A stretch of DNA of 12,177 bases from Planctomycetaceae bacterium (GCA_005773145.1 SXHS01000257.1:1-12177); one strand, 5' to 3'; counted from the stretch's first letter, positions 1 through 7,388 are shown. The notes: generated by a model from the sequence alone, not told the origin. A program made the numbers and translations.

Positions 1-1842
1 ATCCATCATGAAGCTGATGGTGCCCGTAGGGGCCAACACGGTGGCCTGCGCGTTTCGAAAACCGTAGCGTCGGCCTTCGCGCAGGACGTGATCCCACAGA
101 TCTCGCGCCGCGTCCTTCAGGTAGGCCGGGCCGGCGTCGTTGATATCTTCGACCGAGTCGCGATGCATCTGCATCACCTGATGGAAGGGCTCGCGGTTCA
201 AGGGAAACGTTTCGAACGGACCCACAGCTCGCGCCAACTCAGCACTGGTCCGATTCGCGGCACCATGGAGCAATGCTGTGACGCTACCACACAGACCGTA
301 GGCGGCATCGCTGTCGTAGGGCAGACCGCTCGTCATGATCAGACTGCCGAGGTTCGAATAGCCCAAGCCGAGCGGCCGGAAAAAGTGACTGTTCTCGGCA
401 ATCCGATCGGTGGGATAGCTCGCGTGATCGACGAGGATCTCTTGGGCAATAAAGAAGATACGGCATGCCGTCTGGAAGCGTTCCACATCGAAGGAACCAT
501 CCTCCAAGCGGAACTTCATCAGGTTGATGCTGGCCAAATTGCAGGCGGTATCATCCAGGAACATGTATTCCGAACAGGGATTGCTGGCATTGATTCGGCC
601 ACTATTGGGGCAGGTATGCCAACGATTGATCGTGGTGTCGTACTGGATCCCCGGGTCGCCACAATGCCAAGCGCACTCGGCCATCCGCTGCATCAGGTAT
701 TTTGCCTGATATTTCGGCCCCTCGAAATGCGAATCGGTGATCCAATGCGTGGCCCATGGTTGATCATTGACCACGGCGTCCATAAATTCATCGGTCACGC
801 GGACCGACAAATTGGCATTCTGGAACAGAATCGAGCTGTAGGCCTCGCCGTTAAAGTTGGCTTCGTATTTGCCACTCTCAATCAGCGTGTGGGCCTTCTG
901 TTCTTCCTTCCATTTGCATTCAATGAATTCGAGGATATCCGGGTGCCAGATCTTCAGCGATTGCATTTTCGCTGCGCGCCGCGTCTTGCCGCCAGACTTC
1001 ACCACCTTGGCAATCTGGTCGTAGACTCGCATGAAGGACAAAGGTCCGGACGGCTTTCCGCCACCGGACAACTTCTCGGTGTGCGATCGCAGGGTCGACA
1101 GATCAGTCCCCGTACCGGATCCAAATTTGAACAACATGGCCTCGCTCGTCGCCAAGCGCATGATATCTTCCATGTTGTCGCGCACGCTCTGAATGAAACA
1201 GGCTGAGCCTTGCGGGAATTCGTAGGGGTTGTCGGGCTGCACCGCCGTCTTGGTCTCACGGTCCCAACGCCAATTGCAGCGAGCCCCGCGGACACCATAC
1301 TCGTGATACAAGCCGACGTTAAACCAAACGGGCGAATTGAAAGCCCCGTGCTGGTGCAGGCAGAGCCATGTCAGTTCGCGATAGAAACGCTCGCCATCGT
1401 CCGGTGTCGTAAAGTAACCATCGGCCACGCCCCAATCGGCGATGGTGCGCGTGACACGGTGGATCAGTTGACGCACGGACCGTTCCCGTTCGGCCGTGTC
1501 CCGCTCTCCATAGAAGTATTTGCTGACCACCACGTTCGTCGCCAACTGGCTCCAGGTGGTGGGGATCTCACAATCCCTCTGTTCGAAAAGAAATTGCCCC
1601 CCCTCGTCCTTGATGGCGGCGGTGCGCAGTTCCCACTCCACCGTGTCGAAGGGGTCGGCTACCTCCGATTCCGTCGGGCAGAAGACCACGTCGATCGCAA
1701 GGCCATTCGGGTTATGCCCGATCGGACCGCCTGCTTCAGCGGCCCTCGTTCCCCTTGCTGCGCTGCCAGTGGCCCCGTTGGCCTGATTCCCGCTGGCCGT
1801 CCCCTTTTTACCGGTCCCCGTCCGCGATGATACCGTTGCCAT
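1..1842 (-). CDS. nrdJ: Adenosylcobalamin-dependent (class II) ribonucleotide reductase, N-terminal part, cut by window edge
   Basis: Reduces ribonucleotides to deoxyribonucleotides in the cytoplasm with a cobalamin-generated thiyl radical. The frame is open from the ATG at 1842 to base 1 (614 codons, no stop), so the C-terminal part, including the shuttle cysteines, lies outside. Visible class II/R1 marks: QGSACFIQS (redox Cys 215), FGSGTGTDLSTLRS (240-253), NPCSEY (Asn 421, radical Cys 423, Glu 425), TACNLASINL (second redox Cys 434) and the phosphate-loop motif APTGTIS (604-610). Residues 1-45 are a Gly/Ala/Thr-rich tail. AGGAAGG sits about 8 nt before the ATG. An in-frame ATG at 1938, preceded by GAGGAG, would add 32 residues; it is less likely because the extension is unlike RNR sequence. 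No nrdB-type small subunit gene is nearby, as expected for class II. The upstream NrdR boxes support the call. Confidence 0.95.
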   Translation of the reverse strand, partial: MATVSSRTGTGKKGTASGNQANGATGSAARGTRAAEAGGPIGHNPNGLAIDVVFCPTESEVADPFDTVEWELRTAAIKDEGGQFLFEQRDCEIPTTWSQLATNVVVSKYFYGERDTAERERSVRQLIHRVTRTIADWGVADGYFTTPDDGERFYRELTWLCLHQHGAFNSPVWFNVGLYHEYGVRGARCNWRWDRETKTAVQPDNPYEFPQGSACFIQSVRDNMEDIMRLATSEAMLFKFGSGTGTDLSTLRSHTEKLSGGGKPSGPLSFMRVYDQIAKVVKSGGKTRRAAKMQSLKIWHPDILEFIECKWKEEQKAHTLIESGKYEANFNGEAYSSILFQNANLSVRVTDEFMDAVVNDQPWATHWITDSHFEGPKYQAKYLMQRMAECAWHCGDPGIQYDTTINRWHTCPNSGRINASNPCSEYMFLDDTACNLASINLMKFRLEDGSFDVERFQTACRIFFIAQEILVDHASYPTDRIAENSHFFRPLGLGYSNLGSLIMTSGLPYDSDAAYGLCGSVTALLHGAANRTSAELARAVGPFETFPLNREPFHQVMQMHRDSVEDINDAGPAYLKDAARDLWDHVLREGRRYGFRNAQATVLAPTGTISFMMD

Positions 1843-2097
1843 GTCGTCACGCCTTCCTATGCTGATGTTGAGCGTCCATGCCACCACGAATGCCAGGCCA
1901 ACACGACGACTCCGTACATCTGGCCGGACCTCTCGCATTGGGTCTCCTCAATATCTGGGAGCCCCCAACACAGGCCCGATCAGGCCGACGGTCGGCCCTC
2001 TGTAATCCGGTTCCGGACTGCCCGTTCCTCCGAAGTGATTCCACTCGCCACACCCGCCAGGCCATGCCCCCCGTCAAGAGGGCAAAAGCCGACGGCA

Positions 2098-2144
2098 CCA
2101 CTATATATTGTATGTGTTTTTGTAGACAATACAACATTTAGTCG
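2098..2144 (-). promoter_or_regulatory. Pair of NrdR boxes in the nrdJ promoter
   Basis: Two 16-bp sites fit the NrdR-box consensus acaCwAtATaTwGtgt. The site at 2098-2113 (core CTATATATTG) matches 14 of 16 positions. The site at 2129-2144 (core CAACATTTAG) matches 11 of 16. Their starts are 31 bp apart, leaving a 15-bp gap; this is the three-helical-turn spacing known for NrdR operators. The first box covers the -10 and the second the -35 of the predicted nrdJ promoter. Inference: NrdR, the ATP/dATP-sensing Zn-finger/ATP-cone repressor, shuts nrdJ off when dATP is high. The nrdR gene itself is not in the window. Confidence 0.8.
2107..2134 (-). promoter_or_regulatory. Predicted sigma-70-type promoter of nrdJ
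   Basis: On the minus strand TTGTAT (2134-2129) and TACAAT (2112-2107) are separated by 16 bp. An overlapping alternative is TTGTCT (2129-2124) with TATATA (2107-2102), also 16 bp apart. Either lies within the NrdR boxes and would give a leader of about 250 nt before the nrdJ ATG. This is the only AT-rich stretch upstream of the gene. Confidence 0.55.
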
Positions 2145-2198
2145 ACACGGGTGATTGTACCTCTTGATCACGGCTCGTCAATAACGGCCCGGTCCGCT

Positions 2199-2233
2199 CG
2201 TCCTAAGTAATTTGCTAGCAGCAAATTAGGACG
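2199..2233. repeat. Long inverted repeat (hairpin) upstream of nrdJ
   Basis: The left arm CGTCCTAA + TTTGCT pairs with AGCAAA + TTAGGACG, giving 14 base pairs with a 4-nt bulge (GTAA) on the left side and a 3-nt loop. No T tract follows on either strand, so it does not look like an intrinsic terminator. It lies 55 bp beyond the NrdR boxes, between two divergently transcribed genes. It could be a protein-binding site or part of an untranslated leader; the function is unknown. Confidence 0.5.
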
Positions 2234-2566
2234 GATCAGCGGCTGCGAAGGCTGCCGGACCCTGGTTCGGCCGGGCGACCGAAAACGTTGTCGCTAGGGA
2301 AGTTAGGAGAAGTGTCCTCGGCCACGCGGGGGGGCCGATTCTTGTCCGGGGCTTCACATTTTTTTGTTCGAATTTTTTCACTGGCGGCCCTCCAGGCACG
2401 GGGTGGCGTGGAGGCTTGATGTCAAGTGTCGGAAGCCGATTGCGGATGGTTCAGCGGAATTGTTTGAGGTTCGGGCGGTGTCGCTCGATAAACAAGATGA
2501 CGGGCCCTCGTCCGCCGGACGAGGAGGCGCGCGCTGGCAAATCACCATGTCCATGGAGGGGCTTCG

Positions 2567-3571
2567 GTGCACAGACCAACCGTCCTATTGTTGACGGTCC
2601 TGGCGGCTCTGGGAAGCTGGTTCTTCGTTCGCGACTTGCCTCAGTCGCCGGGGCCGGGTGTCTCCCAGTGGTCGAATCCCTATGTGGAGCAGCCCGTCTC
2701 GTACACGCCCCCTGGGACCGTGCGTCGGCGTCCCGGGGAGACGATCCACGTGGCGTCCTTCAACGTGCAGGTTTTTGGAAACGCCAAAGTCGAAAAGGCG
2801 CGTGTGATGGAGGTGTTGGCCGGGATCATCAGTCGTTTTGACGTGGTGGCCCTGCAGGAGATTCGTTCCGTGTCGGACGACGTGGTGCCACGGCTAGTGG
2901 CCCAGGTCAATCGAACCGGACGTCATTTTGATTATGTGATTGGTCCGCGATTAGGGCGCACGAACAGCAAGGAGCAATATGCCTATGTGTTCGATCGCGA
3001 CATCGTGGAGGTCGATCGTTACCAGTTGTATACCGTTGACGATCCTGATGATCTGCTTCATCGCGAACCGTTGGTGGCTTGGTTTCGTTGTGTCGGGCCG
3101 CCGGCCGAGGATGCCTTTACGTTTACCTTGGTGAATGTTCATTTGGACCCTGACGAGGTGCAACGCGAGCTGTCGGTATTGGATGATGTGTATCGAGCCG
3201 TGAAGTCCGATGGTCGCGGTGAGGATGATGTGATCATGTTGGGTGACTTCAACCGCGATGGGAGCAATTTAGGTCAACTGTTTCATGTGCCGGGGATGGT
3301 GATTGCCGTTCAGGGCTTGCCGACGAACACTCGTGGCACGGCGCAGTACGACAATCTGGTATTCCAACGCACGGTCACGGACGAATTTACGGGGCATTCC
3401 GGTGTCTTTGACTTCATGCGGCAGTTTAATTTCACCATGGACGAGGCGCTGGAGATTTCCGACCACTTGCTGGTGTGGGCCGAATTCTCCGCCATCGAGG
3501 GGGGAGCCCCCGGTCGGATTGCGGCGCAACCCCCCCGCCCTGCTCCGCAGGGGGCGTCGAAAGGACGTTGA
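2567..3571 (+). CDS. Endonuclease/exonuclease/phosphatase-family (DNase I-like) protein with N-terminal signal or anchor
   Basis: Metal-dependent phosphodiester hydrolase of the DNase I-like fold; the substrate (nucleic acid or phosphoester) cannot be told from sequence. Residues 6-20 are a hydrophobic signal or anchor segment, then a Pro-rich linker, so it probably acts outside the cytoplasmic membrane. The fold's motifs come in order: ASFNVQVFG with Asn 66, VALQEIR with Glu 98, EQYAYVFD (136-143), VNVHLDP with His 192, LGDFNRD with Asp 227 and Asn 229, and ISDHLLVWAEF with Asp 299/His 300. The catalytic set looks complete. At 334 residues it is a single-domain protein with a Pro/Arg-rich tail of about 25 residues. 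The start is GTG, with GGAGGGG about 6 nt upstream. Its stop abuts that of the convergent exonuclease gene, so any terminator must lie within the neighbour. Confidence 0.88.
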   Translation: MHRPTVLLLTVLAALGSWFFVRDLPQSPGPGVSQWSNPYVEQPVSYTPPGTVRRRPGETIHVASFNVQVFGNAKVEKARVMEVLAGIISRFDVVALQEIRSVSDDVVPRLVAQVNRTGRHFDYVIGPRLGRTNSKEQYAYVFDRDIVEVDRYQLYTVDDPDDLLHREPLVAWFRCVGPPAEDAFTFTLVNVHLDPDEVQRELSVLDDVYRAVKSDGRGEDDVIMLGDFNRDGSNLGQLFHVPGMVIAVQGLPTNTRGTAQYDNLVFQRTVTDEFTGHSGVFDFMRQFNFTMDEALEISDHLLVWAEFSAIEGGAPGRIAAQPPRPAPQGASKGR

Positions 3572-4432
3572 TCACGGCGCATCGCTGACGGGGGGAGTAG
3601 AGTCGGTCGCGTTTGCATCTCGCCATGGGTTCTGCCAATCTCCCCAGTTGTCGAGATAGATTCGGTAGGCCGGGGTTTGATCGGCCCGTTCCGTGAGCCA
3701 GGCCTTAGTCGCCGCGAGTCGTTCCTGCTCGTCCTCAAGGCTCAATTGGCCCACCAGCACGCGCGTTCGCAGGAAAACGAAATAGCTGTCGAGCACATCA
3801 CAGCGGCAATAATCGTTGATTTGTTGCAGTTCCCCTTGGTCGTAAAGATCCTGAACCATATACCCCTGGACATCAATCTTTCCCGGTTTGCCCAAGAGGT
3901 TGGCGGCCAGGTTCAGTCCGCCGTTAAACCGGGTCGCCCCGAAATTGACGAGCAGCTCGTGCAGGTCCAAGTGGGATTGGACATTGTAGCGATTGCGGGG
4001 TTGATCCCAGCTCTTGCCCGATTCGGCAAACCAAGTGGGGACGGAGATGCCGTAACGAAATGCGGCAAGTTCCATGAGTGGCAAGTCGAAGGAGCGGCCA
4101 TTGAACGTGACCAGCGTTGGCCGCTCGTAATATTCCCAACCCCGCCAGAAGTCCTTGGTGATCACGGGCGAGCGGTAGGCCGGTTCATCGAGGGCGACGA
4201 TATCAAGCAGGTGGAACGCGACGTCAACCTTGGCCACCACGGTCGAGATGGGGACCTGGTACGTGTAAGGTATAAAATCTGTGCCGAAGTCGGCCTGCAA
4301 TTCCTGGCGGTAGCGGGCGATGGCCTGTGCCGGCTCCAAGGACTCACGCGGGTATCGAACACGGGCTAGCAGCGCCCCATCGGCGACACTTTCCACGTCG
4401 AAAACCAAAAAACGAACGCTTCCCCGGGCCAT
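3572..4432 (-). CDS. Predicted 3'-5' exonuclease of the PolB-exonuclease-like (DNA_pol_B_exo2) family
   Basis: A DEDDy-type 3'-5' exonuclease related to the proofreading domain of family B polymerases but without a polymerase domain; 286 residues is normal for the stand-alone family. Visible motifs: Exo I in FLVFDVES (Asp 12, Glu 14), Exo II in LVTFNGRSFDLPLM (Asp 116), the HLDLHELL segment (154-161), and Exo III YCRCD (Tyr 208, Asp 212). All metal ligands are therefore present. The role is probably DNA repair or RNA/DNA trimming in the cytoplasm, which is inference. The ATG at 4432 has AGAAGGAG with a 6-nt spacer, a strong ribosome-binding site. The gene converges without any gap on the DNase I-like gene and diverges from the glycosyltransferase-like gene across 229 bp. 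Both abutting enzymes act on phosphodiesters, but convergent orientation argues against an operon. Confidence 0.9.
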   Translation of the reverse strand: MARGSVRFLVFDVESVADGALLARVRYPRESLEPAQAIARYRQELQADFGTDFIPYTYQVPISTVVAKVDVAFHLLDIVALDEPAYRSPVITKDFWRGWEYYERPTLVTFNGRSFDLPLMELAAFRYGISVPTWFAESGKSWDQPRNRYNVQSHLDLHELLVNFGATRFNGGLNLAANLLGKPGKIDVQGYMVQDLYDQGELQQINDYCRCDVLDSYFVFLRTRVLVGQLSLEDEQERLAATKAWLTERADQTPAYRIYLDNWGDWQNPWRDANATDSTPPVSDAP

Positions 4433-4475
4433 TGGCGGCTCCTTCTCAAGAGTGGGCAGGCTTCATGCCGATCCG

Positions 4476-4504
4476 ACATGCAGGCATTGTACCTGCCGGC
4501 ATGT
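4476..4504. promoter_or_regulatory. Inverted repeat in the divergent promoter region
   Basis: The arms ACATGCAGGCA (4476-4486) and TGCCGGCATGT (4494-4504) pair over 11 positions with one mismatch, around a 7-bp centre. The repeat lies 44 bp upstream of the minus-strand exonuclease start and 158 bp upstream of the plus-strand glycosyltransferase-like start. A minus-strand TACAAT (4491-4486) lies inside it and could be a -10 element, although I see no good -35. It may be an operator for the exonuclease gene or an RNA hairpin in its leader. Confidence 0.35.
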
Positions 4505-4661
4505 ATTGTTTCCGGAACGGCCGGCCAATGCTAGCGGGCGGGGTGTGTGAGGAACCGAGTGCCGCCGATTTGGATTTTCCAAAGCTTACCGTAAACTCGC
4601 TTCACCCTGTCTTCCGAAGTAAATCGACAGGACAAGTGGTGACATCAGGGAAGGTGGACCG

Positions 4662-5699
4662 GTGGTACGTCTCTCGATCGTGATCCCGGCGGTGGTGGTG
4701 GACCAGCTATTGGAAGATACGCTGGTTTCCGTTTTGACCCATCGACCCAAGCAATCCGAAGTGCTGGTGGCCTTCAGTGGGGCCTATGAGGATCCCTATG
4801 GGATCGGCGACGAGGTCCGTCTGCTGGAGATGCCCAGCGAGACATCGTTGCTGGGACTGTTGAACGCCGCGGTGGAAGCGAGTCGTGGCGAGATTGTCGT
4901 CGTCTTGGCCCCCGGTCATGAAGTCTCCGATGGCTGGAGTCACGTTCCCGTGCAGCGGTTGTTGCGTGATCTGAGTTTGGGTTCGATCAGCCCCGTGGTC
5001 TTGCGCGCGGATGGCTCCGATCAGATTGCGGTAGCCGGAATCATTGCCGGTTCGCGCGGAAAGCGTGTGACGGCGGCGGCTGGGGCGAGTCTGGCGACAG
5101 CCGATCTAGACCAACTTGAAATTGATGGCCCCCCGTTAGCTGCGGGGTTCTATCGCCGCCGCGCCCTCTATCATGTGGGTGGTTTTGATCCGACCGTGGG
5201 GGCCGCGTGGGCCGACTTGGACTTGGCGCTGGCCATGCGCCGCGCCCAATACCGGTCGGCTTGTGAGCCCGCTTGTTGCCTGCGGATTGCGGACGTGTCA
5301 CGCGGTTGGTTCGAGGGGTTCCATGAGGGACGCCAGGCCGAGCGCATCTATTGGCGTTACAAGACGCAGGGTGCTCAGCCACCGTCGATTGCGATTCACA
5401 GTGCGGATGAGCCGGCCGAGGAGAGTTCGCTCGCGAGATCGTCAGCTGCGGTCGCTCCGACCGGTGCATTGGCGTGGCTGGGCCGCTGGTGCGGCTGGGT
5501 CGACATGTTGCGCGGTCGTCACGTCCGCGAGTGTCGATTGGCAACCCATCGGGCCACGGAGCCGACGTTGGCGAAGACTGGGGGCAAATGGTGGCGTGTT
5601 GACGGAGCGCACAAGCCTGATGAACACAAACGCAGTGGCGAGGCGTCGATGCCAAGTGAATTGGCGATCCCCCCTGCCCGGCGTGCAGCTGGCCGCTAG
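4662..5699 (+). CDS. Glycosyltransferase family 2-like protein (GT-A fold), metal-binding DXD not evident
   Basis: Probable nucleotide-sugar transferase or a degenerate relative, cytoplasmic. The N-terminus LSIVIPA (4-10) and EVLVAFSG (33-40) give the usual GT-A strands. LLGLLNAAVEASRGEIVVVLAPGHEVSDGW (63-92) aligns with the family's segment that normally carries DXD, but here it reads APGHE. YRRRALYHVGGFDPTVG (164-180) and the following AWADLDLALAMRRAQYR (182-198) match the acceptor-side GGFD...ED.DL..R...G motif. Residues 245-345 are low in conserved features and rich in Arg, Ala and Ser. The start is GTG with GGGAAGG 7 nt upstream. The gene stands alone: nothing adjacent belongs to a polysaccharide cluster. 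Donor and acceptor are unknown. If the missing DXD is real, it may use another metal ligand or be inactive. Confidence 0.72.
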   Translation: MVRLSIVIPAVVVDQLLEDTLVSVLTHRPKQSEVLVAFSGAYEDPYGIGDEVRLLEMPSETSLLGLLNAAVEASRGEIVVVLAPGHEVSDGWSHVPVQRLLRDLSLGSISPVVLRADGSDQIAVAGIIAGSRGKRVTAAAGASLATADLDQLEIDGPPLAAGFYRRRALYHVGGFDPTVGAAWADLDLALAMRRAQYRSACEPACCLRIADVSRGWFEGFHEGRQAERIYWRYKTQGAQPPSIAIHSADEPAEESSLARSSAAVAPTGALAWLGRWCGWVDMLRGRHVRECRLATHRATEPTLAKTGGKWWRVDGAHKPDEHKRSGEASMPSELAIPPARRAAGR

Positions 5700-5712
5700 T
5701 GCCCAGCTCTTG

Positions 5713-5734
5713 AGGCCCAGAAAACGTCGGGCCT
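5713..5734. terminator. Possible bidirectional hairpin between convergent genes
   Basis: AGGCCC and GGGCCT form a 6-bp stem with a 10-nt loop inside the 51-bp gap between two convergent stop codons (5699 and 5751). No T tract follows on either strand, so it would be a weak or factor-assisted terminator at best. Position is the main argument. Confidence 0.28.
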
Positions 5735-5750
5735 GGAAATCCCACCAGGG

Positions 5751-6911
5751 TCAAGCGATCAGGACGGTACGGATCTCTTCGCACAGACGCAATGCCGACG
5801 CGTTTGCATCGCTCCCCATCGTTCTGTAGCGATGCACCATCCATTCCAGACGTGTCGGGCCACTTGGCCACCGGACCTGCAGCGCCGACTGGCATTCCTC
5901 AAAGAATTGATAGAGACGAGCCTTGGTAAGTCCCAGTACCTCTGCCTGCTCGCTGATAGGACTGACGGCCCTGCCGATTCCTAGTCGCCGGCTGACCACT
6001 TCGCATATGGTATCACCCAGGTCGCAGCGTATTTGCTCGGCCAACGGGCATGCCAGTTGATTCAGCAGTTCGTCGCGGGTGGGCAGGTTGGATCGCAGCA
6101 ACGGCGAATCGAACCACGACTCGATCATGCCGACATAGCGAGGCGCGAGAGATACGCTCAAGTGGGGCGCATGACAGGAGGCCGCCAAGACGTGATAGGC
6201 GGCTTGGACCGTCGCCACGAGGGCCGCCACTCGCTTGTCGCCAAACGCCTTCATTTTCCGAATCTGGGAGAGTGAAAGCGACAGGTATTCGATCAGTGGC
6301 GTCGTCCACATCGTGGTGGGGACCATCTGCAGGGTAGGCGCCAAACGACCGATCGTCTCCCGATGCACGCCGTGGCTGACGATAAGATCGCGCCATTCCT
6401 CCCACATCGCGTCGCTGACTCGCTCGGGATCGTGCAGGCCAACCGGTTTGTGCAGAGCCACGCCGGCGGGTACGCCGGACCAAAGGCCGTCGGACTCTGC
6501 GGGGACTGTTGTGGACGGTGGGACCCCGAGGGCTTGCGTCTGAACCGCACGTTCCAACAATTCAACCAGCGCGGTCATCTTCTTGTGGCCAACACCGCGG
6601 GTGCGCATGAGATCGGTGTAGTGACGGCCAATTAGGGCGCCGATTGGCTCGGACAGAAAGGTCCTCGGCAAACGCCGGTCGTCGCGGAGCGTCCAAAAGA
6701 GGAGCGGGCGGTGGTGCCACCCGATGAATTGTGGTTCGTTCAGTTGTCGGCACACCGATTCAAACCGGGCCGCCAATTGCATTAAATGTGCGGCATCAGC
6801 CAACTCGTGACGTGGCATTGGGGCTTGCCCCTCGTTATCGAATCTTACAGTGAGGACCTGGCTGTCCGTCGCGCGTCGTTGCACAAAATCCGCGTCTTTT
6901 ACGAGTGTCAT
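5751..6911 (-). CDS. Hypothetical protein with alpha-CTD/HhH-like segments and a sigma-region-4-like helix-turn-helix
   Basis: I do not recognise a named family. From the ATG at 6911 it has 386 residues. Residues about 84-124 (around FLSEPIGALIGRHYTDLM and GVGHKKMTALVELL) and 204-239 (around LSLSQIRKMKAFGDKRVAAL) both resemble the helix-hairpin-helix DNA-contacting part of the RNA polymerase alpha C-terminal domain. Residues about 319-346 (ISEQAEVLGLTKARLYQFFEE) resemble the helix-turn-helix of sigma region 4. I infer a cytoplasmic DNA-binding or transcription-related protein. There is no signal peptide or membrane segment. The frame can be extended to a TTG at 6953 directly after an in-frame TGA; ATG 6911 or GTG 6917 with GAGG upstream fits better. 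It converges on the glycosyltransferase-like gene and diverges from the BBP7 gene. Confidence 0.75.
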   Translation of the reverse strand: MTLVKDADFVQRRATDSQVLTVRFDNEGQAPMPRHELADAAHLMQLAARFESVCRQLNEPQFIGWHHRPLLFWTLRDDRRLPRTFLSEPIGALIGRHYTDLMRTRGVGHKKMTALVELLERAVQTQALGVPPSTTVPAESDGLWSGVPAGVALHKPVGLHDPERVSDAMWEEWRDLIVSHGVHRETIGRLAPTLQMVPTTMWTTPLIEYLSLSLSQIRKMKAFGDKRVAALVATVQAAYHVLAASCHAPHLSVSLAPRYVGMIESWFDSPLLRSNLPTRDELLNQLACPLAEQIRCDLGDTICEVVSRRLGIGRAVSPISEQAEVLGLTKARLYQFFEECQSALQVRWPSGPTRLEWMVHRYRTMGSDANASALRLCEEIRTVLIA

Positions 6912-7388
6912 GGCCACCCAAGCCTCGGGGCCCGTCTCCAGGACCCACCGCAATGGTCAGGTCATCAACCATCCATCAGAGGGGTATTTTAGTCGGGGGG
7001 TAGATGGGTGGTCAAGTGGACTCCGACGCAACCCGATCGCCGGTCGGCGGCCATGCGGCCGCAACCTAGCTGCGGTGGGCCCGCCCGGTAGCGAGCGGAG
7101 GGGCCGTGCCGCGGATGATGAAAGAGGGAATGGTAGCGATTGCGCGCGAGCGAGTTCGAATAAATCGGAGGTGGAAGTAGGGGATTTCAGCGAGCAGGAC
7201 CAGCACTGCAGTCGATGCTGTCTAACGAATGCACTCAGGATCGAGTGCTTCTAGGATGTCTATCGATTTACATAGGAAGGGATTCCTCATGGCGGTCAAA
7301 TTTCTCACGACACGATGTCAATCCGCCGCGCAGCTCGGATGTTGCGTATTTGGTGCCGGATGGACGCGCCACAAAAAGGAGTCTTTCG
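6912..7388. other. Divergent intergenic region upstream of the BBP7 gene
   Basis: About 480 bp separate the two divergent starts. I found no convincing -10/-35 pair for either gene. The only notable item is a short plus-strand frame (7289-7435, 48 codons) that has AGGAAGG 7-8 nt before its ATG and overlaps the start of the BBP7 gene in another frame; it is discussed as a finding. The region from 7010 to 7110 is GC-rich with small imperfect hairpins. Confidence 0.45.

Larger units (their letters stand above)
1843..2566. other. Divergent intergenic region between nrdJ and the EEP-family gene
   Basis: This 724-bp spacer has no convincing gene. From left to right it holds the nrdJ leader of roughly 250 nt (1843 to about 2095), the promoter/NrdR operator (2098-2144), a long hairpin (2199-2233), and a pair of T tracts (2359-2365 and 2373-2378) about 190 bp upstream of the plus-strand gene, which could be bent DNA or a promoter up-element. 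Open frames here are short, overlap one another on both strands and have no recognisable protein features. I saw no cobalamin riboswitch in the leader. Confidence 0.6.

Noticed and set aside
88..1206. Long plus-strand open frame of 372 codons
   Set aside because: It is antisense to nrdJ, whose minus-strand translation carries unmistakable RNR motifs throughout; the plus-strand product has no coherent family signal.
1210..1830. Plus-strand open frame of 206 codons
   Set aside because: Also antisense to the N-terminal part of nrdJ; no recognisable motifs.
1843..2095. Cobalamin riboswitch in the nrdJ leader
   Set aside because: A leader of about 250 nt before a B12-dependent enzyme made this worth looking for, but I found no B12-box-like sequence near the start codon or the conserved core elements.
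2416..2841. Plus-strand open frame of 141 codons before and inside the EEP gene
   Set aside because: It overlaps the DNase I-like gene out of frame; that frame has clear catalytic motifs and a good ribosome-binding site.
3677..4369. Plus-strand open frame of 230 codons
   Set aside because: Antisense to the DEDDy exonuclease gene, which has complete catalytic motifs and a strong ribosome-binding site.
5041..5895. Minus-strand open frame of 284 codons
   Set aside because: Antisense to the GT2-like gene and rich in Pro, Arg and Ser without any motif, as expected for a shadow frame in GC-rich DNA.
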